A DNA stretch of 11,616 nucleotides, taken from NCBI GenBank assembly GCA_030741455.1, contig JASLVI010000015.1, positions 1-11,616 on the forward strand, read 5' to 3'. This document shows, piece after piece, positions 1 through 6,700 of this stretch (positions within the stretch are counted from its first letter, which is position 1; each line of letters opens with the position of its first letter). A model generated the notes under the pieces. The model did no database searches. It saw only the letters and a list, made by a program, of their open reading frames with translations, and was not told the DNA's origin. The position numbers and the translations under genes are program-made. This DNA comes from Candidatus Poseidoniaceae archaeon. Lineage in GTDB: Archaea > Thermoplasmatota > Poseidoniia > Poseidoniales > Poseidoniaceae.

Positions 1-93
1 CGTAGTCAAGATCATGGAGAACATCTCGAAATTGAACAAGTTCGCCCATCCATCCTTGATGAGCTCCAACGTCGACGTACCGTGATACGCTGA
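1..93 (+). CDS. C-terminal end of an unidentified protein (partial)
   Basis: Reading from base 1 in frame 1 gives 30 sense codons and then TGA at 91-93. The translated tail is charged and helical-looking (it includes ILDELQRRRTVIR). Its codon choice, with CAA, GAA, CGT/CGA, CTC and ATC, resembles the other genes here. The gene begins outside the window, so no domain or function can be assigned. Its stop lies directly against the stop of the convergent M50 protease gene (94-96), an arrangement that recurs at 2179-2184 and adds support that this is a real gene end. The alternative is that the first 93 bases are non-coding spacer, but in such a dense window a gene end is more likely. Confidence 0.6.
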   Translation, partial: RSQDHGEHLEIEQVRPSILDELQRRRTVIR

Positions 94-1551
94 TCAGAAG
101 TACGGGATGAAGAGAATAAACAGAAGAATAAACAGCAAACCGAGTGATGAGAGGTTGCTCGCTTTTCTTGAGATTTGATCAATCCATAATGGATGGAAGT
201 TCCACAACTTGAGTTTACGGCCAAGGGCACGAATCCTCGATAATCCTGCATGGACCATGTCTTTGAACATATGACCTCCATCGAATGGAACCATTGGAAT
301 CAGATTGGTAAATCCGAGAAGAACGTTGACCCACATGAGCCAAAACATGAGATTAACGAGCAACAGCAAGCCTTCCTTACCTACAAGGTTTCCAAGCCAC
401 GTATCATCTGCTTCAAGCATTGCTTCCTCATTCGGATGCATAGCTACCCCTTGAAATTCAAACGGAATGATCATGATGGTTACAACGTGGAAGGGAGCAA
501 TGAGTGTTCGTTGAAGTGTTGAGAAATCGTTGTTTGGTGACAACGGCCCTGCAATTCGGTCGATACCTGCCGTATTCGAGGAGAGCCCCTCAACGCCCAA
601 GAATGGGTCGCCAGGTGAAATTGCAAGCGTATCAAGCTGATCTTCCGAATATCCAAGCTCCTCATAGTACGTGTATTTGTCAGAAAGTGTAGCATTGACC
701 GTTTCTCTCGTCCCATCATCATGCAGAATCCCAATAAGAACCCAATCACCTGCGTCAAGTTCATCCATTGCATCTCTGAATCCTTCGAGACCAACAACCT
801 CTGTGCCATTGAGTGTTTCAATCGTATCCCATGGCAACATACCAGCATTATCCGCGCCTTCACCCTTGATGATTCCTTTAACATGGATTGATTGATCGCC
901 TGTAGCAAAATGACCCGCGATTCCACCGAGCATAATCAGTAAAACAAATGATGCAAACAAGTTGGTGGCTGGCCCTGCTGCAAACATTCGTTGACGTTCT
1001 CGCCTCGGTGCTTTGAACAGTTCTTCTCCTTCAGGCTCTGCAAAGGCACCGAGTGGAAGTGGCCCCAACTGAAGCAATCCAAACGAACGAATACGCATAC
1101 CATGGCCACGAGCAAGAAGTCCATGCCCGAATTCATGAATGACAAGCGCAACGATGAAACCGATCAATCCCCACCAAAGTGGAATCATCGGGTTAATTCC
1201 TGGAATGGCAACAAGTTCGCTCGCTGATGGAGGATCAACATCTGGAGGCGAGAGGATTGCGCTAACAAAGGCAAGTACAAGCACAAGAGCGACCATAAAC
1301 ATAGCAAAGGTGCACACCCAGAGCGAGATTTCACCATAAATTCGCCAAAACCGTCGCGGTTTTGCAACCTTCTCAAGCAAATCGAGCCCTTTTTTGGTCC
1401 GAACCATCAAAATGAAACCAAACACGCGTGTAGCATTCCATCGGTCGAGAACACCGTCTCGTTCCCATCGTTTGAGCAGCAGATACCACCCGAAAATGAG
1501 TAGCGGGATGATGCGCCAGTCCAAATCGACGGCTCCCCATGATGCTGCCAT
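94..1551 (-). CDS. Site-2 protease family (M50) intramembrane zinc metalloprotease with PDZ domain
   Basis: This 485-residue membrane protease belongs to the S2P/RseP family, which cleaves transmembrane segments of substrates inside the bilayer. The zinc-site motif HEFGH is at residues 139-143 (His139 and His143 ligands, Glu140 catalytic). The family GPATN segment is at about 193-197. The second motif NLIPMVPFDGG is at 416-426, with Asp424 as the third zinc ligand. A PDZ-like domain spans about 215-295 between the catalytic helices and contains GMLPWDTIETLNG. Hydrophobic segments lie near 12-26, 77-100, 122-140, 195-215, 350-366, 395-415 and 468-484. The ATG start is well bounded, because an in-frame TAG lies only two codons upstream (1555-1557). 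The gene is divergent from the 180-residue protein and convergent with the partial gene at the window start. The substrate is unknown; single-span surface proteins such as the one at 3703-8802 are a possibility only by proximity. Confidence 0.95.
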   Translation of the reverse strand: MAASWGAVDLDWRIIPLLIFGWYLLLKRWERDGVLDRWNATRVFGFILMVRTKKGLDLLEKVAKPRRFWRIYGEISLWVCTFAMFMVALVLVLAFVSAILSPPDVDPPSASELVAIPGINPMIPLWWGLIGFIVALVIHEFGHGLLARGHGMRIRSFGLLQLGPLPLGAFAEPEGEELFKAPRRERQRMFAAGPATNLFASFVLLIMLGGIAGHFATGDQSIHVKGIIKGEGADNAGMLPWDTIETLNGTEVVGLEGFRDAMDELDAGDWVLIGILHDDGTRETVNATLSDKYTYYEELGYSEDQLDTLAISPGDPFLGVEGLSSNTAGIDRIAGPLSPNNDFSTLQRTLIAPFHVVTIMIIPFEFQGVAMHPNEEAMLEADDTWLGNLVGKEGLLLLVNLMFWLMWVNVLLGFTNLIPMVPFDGGHMFKDMVHAGLSRIRALGRKLKLWNFHPLWIDQISRKASNLSSLGLLFILLFILFIPYF

Positions 1552-1638
1552 TGCCTAACCCACATCTCGCTTCCATTTCAACCAATGCACGTTATCATTA
1601 ATGTGAAGGTTCATCAATAGGGACTCAGAGGTTGAGGT
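1552..1638. promoter_or_regulatory. Divergent promoter region between the M50 protease and the 180-residue protein
   Basis: These 87 bases separate two divergent starts. The AT-rich stretch gttatcattaatg at 1591-1603 sits about 42 bases before the plus-strand ATG and about 46 bases before the minus-strand ATG. An archaeal TATA element there, with transcription starting about 25 bases away, would give short leaders of roughly 15-20 bases on both sides. The near-symmetry suggests one shared AT-rich core serving both directions. No transcription start data are available, so this is inference from spacing and composition. Confidence 0.45.
1628..1632 (+). promoter_or_regulatory. Ribosome binding site of the 180-residue protein
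   Basis: The GAGGT at 1628-1632 lies six bases before the ATG at 1639 and matches the core of an archaeal Shine-Dalgarno sequence. A second GAGGT (1634-1638) touches the ATG and is too close to act. Together with the in-frame TGA at 1633-1635, this fixes the start at 1639. Confidence 0.55.
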
Positions 1639-2181
1639 ATGTTGCATCGATCAGCCATCGAAGCATGGACGAGTGACAAGTGGGGGCAACCATCGGTCCA
1701 GATTGCTGAATGGTTGATTGAAGACGACATCGTTCAGGCCTTCATTCGGTTGCAACGTGGTGCGTTGATCATCGATGCGAACATTGACGAAACAGGACAC
1801 TTACGATGCAAAAACCATCTTCACATTCCATTTGACCAATGGAATCCTGGTTCTATTCAAGCCAATCGAACACGTGATTCACGGGTTCGTTTCCGCCATC
1901 GCCATGCTGAAATCATTCTCTCTGCACGTTTCCGAGCACCTGAATGGGGTCAAGCACTCCTCGAAGAATGGTTGATGACCCAACGAGGCGAAGAAATTCG
2001 GCCAAAAAGTTCCGAACAACGACTTGCGACCATTCGACGCTCTAAAGCAAGTATTGAACGGTATCTGGAACAATCAAATCTTGATTATGCAGCAGAAATG
2101 CTCGATGATGTACAACAATCAATCGATAACGCAACTCGGGAACTATCACGTCACCGAGCACATTCCGATGGCGAGGAGTAA
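1639..2181 (+). CDS. Hypothetical protein, 180 residues, with helical C-terminal region
   Basis: I do not recognise this family. The protein is soluble-looking, with no signal peptide or membrane segment. Residues about 15-115 alternate short hydrophobic and charged stretches (IVQAFIRLQRGALIIDANID; AEIILSARFRAPEWGQALLEEWL) and look like a mixed alpha/beta domain. Residues about 120-175 are strongly helical, rich in Glu, Arg, Gln and Leu, and may form a coiled coil or helical hairpin ending in an acidic GEE tail. An in-frame TGA two codons before the ATG and a Shine-Dalgarno-like GAGGT support the start. It shares a promoter region with the M50 protease and converges on the signal peptidase with stops touching. 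Coding status is likely from frame length and codon use similar to its neighbours. Function is unknown. Confidence 0.85.
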   Translation: MLHRSAIEAWTSDKWGQPSVQIAEWLIEDDIVQAFIRLQRGALIIDANIDETGHLRCKNHLHIPFDQWNPGSIQANRTRDSRVRFRHRHAEIILSARFRAPEWGQALLEEWLMTQRGEEIRPKSSEQRLATIRRSKASIERYLEQSNLDYAAEMLDDVQQSIDNATRELSRHRAHSDGEE

Positions 2182-2190
2182 TCACTCCTC
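2173..2190. terminator. Perfect 7-bp stem-loop across two abutting convergent stop codons
   Basis: The arm gaggagt (2173-2179) pairs perfectly with actcctc (2184-2190) across a four-base loop, aatc. It contains the last two Glu codons and the TAA of the 180-residue gene on one strand, and the last two Glu codons and the TGA of the signal peptidase on the other. It could act as a bidirectional 3'-end structure. No U-tract follows on either strand, and the symmetry could simply result from both proteins ending in Glu-Glu followed by a stop, so a terminator role is only suggested. Confidence 0.35.
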
Positions 2191-3177
2191 TTCATCAACA
2201 CCCAAGGCAACGAGGAACGCTTTTTCCTGCTGTGCTTGAATGCTCTCGGGCGAGGTTTCAAAGATACGTCGAATCAATGGATCTGCAGCCATAGGGAACA
2301 ACAGAATTGCACCAATACAGACAAAGAGGTACATGATCGAAGAACTGGGGACATATTCCAAACCAGGTCCTGAACCACTGACCATGAGCTTGACTGCTCC
2401 TAGCCATGGAATTTCACCACCTGCTCGTCCAACCAACCAGCTCTCTTGGACGGGGCCAATCGTCGCTCCATCAACGGAACGAAGACCTGATGACCCTATG
2501 ACGGCACTTGAGCCCTGATCGACCGAACATTTGTTCGCATCGCCTAAGGTCAACAATCCAGAGTGCTCAGGTGTCCATTCATGGACGACCAAATATGCTT
2601 CAACACCAGGATGTACAAAACGCTTACAATCGTAATAGGCTGCATCGGTACCATCAAACGAGATATTGATGGTGCTTTGATTGACAACGTTTGTTCCAGG
2701 AACATCCCAAGTGAGAATACATGCGCCGTGTGTCCCATTAATACTCCATTCGGAATCGAAACTTCCTCCATCTAAACAGGTGCCATTGGGTGAGGCAGGA
2801 TACACCTCATTCGGAACAACCCGTAGAATCGCTCGATGAATAATCGGTGTTGTCGAAGATTCTCCATTCTTCTTGTAGATGACCACATCACCCTCCATTC
2901 CATGTGATTCGTGACCAAAGTAAGGGTTTGTGGGGTCGGTTGCTTCTGCAAACGTGACGATGTTTTCGAAGGACGATTTATGGACAAGAACGAGATCACC
3001 TGCATCGATGCTCCCAACTTCCCCTTCGCTATCATGAACCATGCTTGATGATTCGACAACAACGAGTGGCGGCATCGATTGTGTATGTGCATACAATGCA
3101 GCGATGAGGACAGCAATCATTCCACCAGCGAGCAATATTTCTCGAAAGAGAAGTTTGGTCGAACTGGAAGGTTGCAA
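2182..3177 (-). CDS. Signal peptidase I, archaeal/ER type (S26B), enlarged
   Basis: This 331-residue protease should remove signal peptides from secreted proteins at the outer face of the membrane. The N-terminal anchor is about 13-31. The Ser box SSSM gives nucleophile Ser45, and the IIHRAI box gives His114, the ER/archaeal replacement for the bacterial Lys. LGDANKCSVDQ (211-221) matches the GD-x-N...D box, and GEIPWLGAVKL (254-264) matches the conserved closing segment. A second membrane helix lies at about 280-298, followed by an acidic cytoplasmic end. The spacing is unusual: about 69 residues between Ser and His, and about 98 between His and the GD box, clearly longer than in Sec11-like enzymes. 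The added part carries Cys134, Cys153 and Cys184 (plus Cys217 in the GD box) and several N-x-S/T sequons. The start is TTG (3175-3177), because an in-frame TGA, the stop of the upstream gene, lies five codons before it. A GGGGG-containing sequence lies six bases upstream of the TTG. The first ATG (residue 20) would cut into the anchor. The gene follows the two-helix protein by 15 bases, so the two are probably co-transcribed. Confidence 0.92.
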   Translation of the reverse strand: MQPSSSTKLLFREILLAGGMIAVLIAALYAHTQSMPPLVVVESSSMVHDSEGEVGSIDAGDLVLVHKSSFENIVTFAEATDPTNPYFGHESHGMEGDVVIYKKNGESSTTPIIHRAILRVVPNEVYPASPNGTCLDGGSFDSEWSINGTHGACILTWDVPGTNVVNQSTINISFDGTDAAYYDCKRFVHPGVEAYLVVHEWTPEHSGLLTLGDANKCSVDQGSSAVIGSSGLRSVDGATIGPVQESWLVGRAGGEIPWLGAVKLMVSGSGPGLEYVPSSSIMYLFVCIGAILLFPMAADPLIRRIFETSPESIQAQQEKAFLVALGVDEEE

Positions 3178-3192
3178 GCGTTCGCCCCCAAC

Positions 3193-3576
3193 TCAACGTC
3201 GCATTCCACGCTCTTGAAGAAACGCATTCCATCGCTCTTGATGACCTGCTCCGAGTGCTGCTGCTGAGCGATCGCCGTCGGATCGTCGTCGTTTGAGTTC
3301 AGCCGTGCTTTGTATTTCATAGAGTTCATCCAGCGTCGCAACATGTCCTTTGAAAACCAAAAATTCTGGTGTTACAAAAATAAGACCTGTAGCAGCAGCA
3401 ACAAGCATACCAATCGCTAAACCTGTGTACTCTCCCCAATTTTCAGATTCTTGAAGGAAGAGAAGTTGAAACAGCCCCGCAAGGAAGACGATCAAAAACG
3501 CTCCAAAAAGCGTTGCAAGAATCAAATATTGTCGGCCATGTTGTGCCGCCCACCAACGTGAAAAAAGTCCTGCCAT
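3193..3576 (-). CDS. Small two-helix membrane protein of unknown function
   Basis: This is a 127-residue protein with two strong hydrophobic helices at about 17-40 and 50-69, joined by a short acidic loop. A charged tail (70-127) follows, containing DELYEIQSTAELKRRRSDGD and ending GMRR. By charge distribution both ends should be cytoplasmic. I do not recognise a family. The ATG at 3576 is preferred over more distant in-frame starts because the open frame upstream runs into the opposing giant gene and encodes an implausible Cys/His-rich extension. A GAGGGG lies five bases before this ATG. The gene ends 15 bases before the TTG start of the signal peptidase, in the same reading frame, which points to a two-gene operon and possibly a role in assembling or regulating the peptidase. 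That role is inferred from position only. Confidence 0.8.
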   Translation of the reverse strand: MAGLFSRWWAAQHGRQYLILATLFGAFLIVFLAGLFQLLFLQESENWGEYTGLAIGMLVAAATGLIFVTPEFLVFKGHVATLDELYEIQSTAELKRRRSDGDRSAAALGAGHQERWNAFLQERGMRR

Positions 3577-3702
3577 GTCCGCCCCTCGTTTGGACCTAAG
3601 AACGATGTTCTTCAAGACGATTACGGAGAACTGTTTTGTGACCGTTCGCCGATGCGTTGATATGCTATATGCAAATAGTGGAAGACAGTGGATGTGTACA
3701 CT
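3577..3702. promoter_or_regulatory. Divergent promoter region with TATA-like element for the giant surface protein
   Basis: The 126-base gap between the two-helix protein (minus) and the giant protein (plus) contains an AT-rich motif, gatatgctatatgcaaata, at about 3659-3677. A TATA box centred near 3668 would place a plus-strand transcript start near 3693, only about 10 bases before the ATG at 3703. That predicts a very short or absent leader, as is common in archaea, and no good Shine-Dalgarno sequence is seen there. For the minus-strand gene the same element would give a leader of about 60 bases. No other convincing TATA was seen nearer to it. Confidence 0.5.
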
Positions 3703-6700
3703 ATGCGAAAAGCCGTTTTCCTCGTTCTTCTTTTCTTCATCTCTGTGATGGCACCACTTGCATCTTCTGCAACAACAGAAACGCAATTCAAAGGAGGTGC
3801 CACATCCTACACAAAGACCTTCAGTGGCCAAGGAAATGGTTCCGCTGGCGTCATCACATTCCCATTCGGTGCAGAAGTCACTTCAGCCCAATTCAATTTC
3901 TTAGGCGAAGCAAGCACCACGACATGGAGTAATTTCACTACGAACAACGATTTCGGTGGAATAGGTAGTGGCCAATGGTCCAGTAAGCAAACAGGCAGTT
4001 TCCAATACGGTTCACGAAGCAATCTAGAAACTGCTGACGACGAGATTGCTCTCAAGGGCAATCCAACGAACAGCGTCGTGAATTTCCGTTCAACGAATGA
4101 CCTATCAAACAAGAATTCAGCAACCATCAACTCCACAGGACAATTCGTTGCGCTCGGTGATCAAGGCTACAACAGCGTGACAAAGCAATTCCCCGACCTT
4201 TCAGTTTCTTCCAGTGCAAGTTGGAACTATCGAGGCATCGTCGTTCCTGTTTCCGAGCATGAAATCCATACGACTCGTTATTCGAGCACTTCGATGTATA
4301 CCGCTCCAAGCATTCAGCGATTCAATGCAACAACTGGCGCATTGCTCGGTACAGCCAGTCTCAGCACGTCTGGTTGTACGTCGACAGTCTCGAGTTACTG
4401 GTACGATGCAACCGTTGATCCAAACGGCAATATCTGGACCGTTTCCTATTCGTACTATTACCTCACAAAGTGGACACTCAATGCAGCAAAGACCCAATGG
4501 CAATGTTCCACCTACTACAATTATGGCTACCCATACTACCTCACCGGCGTTGACTTCGACGACAACACAGGAAGAATGTATGTGAGCTATTACGATTCGT
4601 CAACCTATCCAACCTACAATCGATATTTGATGGAGGTCAATCCAAGCAACCCTCGTTCCATCAACTCAACATGGGCGATTGGTTCCGCAGCTGATTACAA
4701 CTACAAAACGACCTCAACAGCAGGCAATCCAAACTCTGGCTTAGTCGTTGACCTTCCACGTATTATCCTCAATGAATACAACGTTCAAGGATCGCGTCAT
4801 CACCACTTCAACATGAATGGATTTTCGCTCGAAAAGATGGGCGTTCAAGAGATGCCAAATGGAGGTCATTATGGAATCACACAATTCGATGACGAAGGGA
4901 AAATCTACTATTCCTGCTACCATACATCCTACTGCAATTCGGTTTCAAGAAAGATTCACATCTATGGCGATGGTTCTGTGACCGATAGCCGCACACCTTC
5001 GACGACTTCGACCACAATTTACGGCCAAACAACAACTGCATCTCGGGCTGTCGACCAAATCAAACTGGAAAGTGCGATTGGTTACGTGCCTTCAGGAACA
5101 TCCATTGCAGTCGAAGTCTCAAACGATGATGGAGTGACATGGAAATCAATTACTGCCGGTACGACCAAGACTTTTGCCAACAGTGGAAACAAGATCACAT
5201 GGCGTGCAACATTGACGGGTACATCAACTGCAACGCCAATTCTCGATCAGGTGACGATTCAGTACACGACAAATTTCTTCTCGAGCGGTTATTTCTACAT
5301 CCGCTCCAATTACAACAATCCATTCCCTTCCTATGTGGCTGCTACAATCGATTACAATGCAACGATTCCAGCAAGCACTTCGCTGACCGTACAACTTGGC
5401 GGTAGTACCTCAAGTCTCTGTAGCAATGGATTGACGACGTTTGGACAAAGTGGCCTTACCAAGGCATTCACAACACCAAGCTACGGCTATCTCTGTCTCC
5501 GTGTTTCGTTCTCAACGAGCAATTCAGCGTACACACCTGTTCTGGAAGATATTCAAGTCGCGCTTCACAGCAATGCGCCTGAAAATCCTGGCTTTGAAAT
5601 TCATGCGCCCAGTCCAATCCCAGCCAATTTCAATCCTCCACTCTCACCAACAGTTGGTTGGAAAGAAAACGGACCATTGGTTGGCACCAAGACCATCAAT
5701 GCCGTTGGCACAACGAATGCTATTGTCAAAGCATTCAACGACCGCATACCAGACACGGGTGCTGGATTCGTCGACATCCCGATCGATTTGACATCCGAGA
5801 GCAGTGGGATTCTGACGCTCACATCCTTTAGCGTCACGTACACGATTCAAACCGTTAACCTGGAGATTACAATTCCTGAAGGAGAAATCCTCCATGAACG
5901 AACAGAACCATATGAAGTCGTTACCCGACACATCGTCGGTGAAAGTGCAACGAAGATTCGAGAGGCGACATTGACGCTCATGACCACTTCATCGGCCTCG
6001 AATCCGACCATGTTCTGGCAAGATGGTGACGTTTTCCCATCACCAAATGATCCTGATGGTTATGTTGTCATGGATGGAAATTCCTATTCAATACTCAACA
6101 ACAGCATCCTTGAAATCCATTGGTTGTTCCGAATTACTAGCGACTTCCCTGACCAAAACAATGTTCGATTCAAGACAGGTTGTCTCGATGATAGTGGATC
6201 GGCTGGATTTGCACCGCTCGATTTGATCAGTGACGAAGGGCTTCGTGTCAATCGTACCTTCGGACTTGGTTGGATGAAGGTTCGAGATAATGAGGGCGAC
6301 CTTGTACGAGACGACGTTCCAAACAATGCATGGGTAGCTGCTGGCGAAACACTCCACTTCCAAGGTGCTATGTGGTTCATGGATTCAAACGATGCCCCTC
6401 TTGACAGTGCCTTTGACGTCCGTGTTTCTCGCAATGGATGGGTCGAGTCAACGGCACGCGATACAACCAACAACAATGGTTCATTCTTCATCAGCGTGGT
6501 AACGCCGAATATCGATGTTCCTGATGGTTTGAATTACCAAGTTCAGACCTACAACGAGCGTAATCCCACGCACGTCATGGATCCCAACTCAGAATGGTCT
6601 CGAACCTTCCGTGTCGATGCCACACCGCCGGAACGACGAGCCGTGTTCCCTGAAGATGGGTCCTATGAAGCAGGTGTGAACCAACAGGACATTCGAATTC

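Noticed and set aside
76..104. Inverted repeat cgtac/gtacg around the first pair of abutting stops
   Set aside because: The stem is only five base pairs with a 19-base loop, which is too weak to call a terminator.
480..926. Open frames of 60-150 residues inside the M50, giant and helicase genes on other frames
   Set aside because: They overlap well-supported genes with recognisable motifs, have no family features, and look like chance open frames.
3688..3702. GTG at 3688 as the start of the giant protein
   Set aside because: It would add MDVYT before a standard signal peptide, and it lies at or before the transcript start predicted from the TATA-like element. The ATG at 3703 fits better.
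3193..3831. A 212-residue version of the small membrane protein, starting at 3831
   Set aside because: The extra 85 residues are Cys/His-rich, lie antisense to the signal peptide region of the giant gene, and cross the divergent promoter. The ATG at 3576 directly precedes a membrane helix and has a nearby ribosome binding site.
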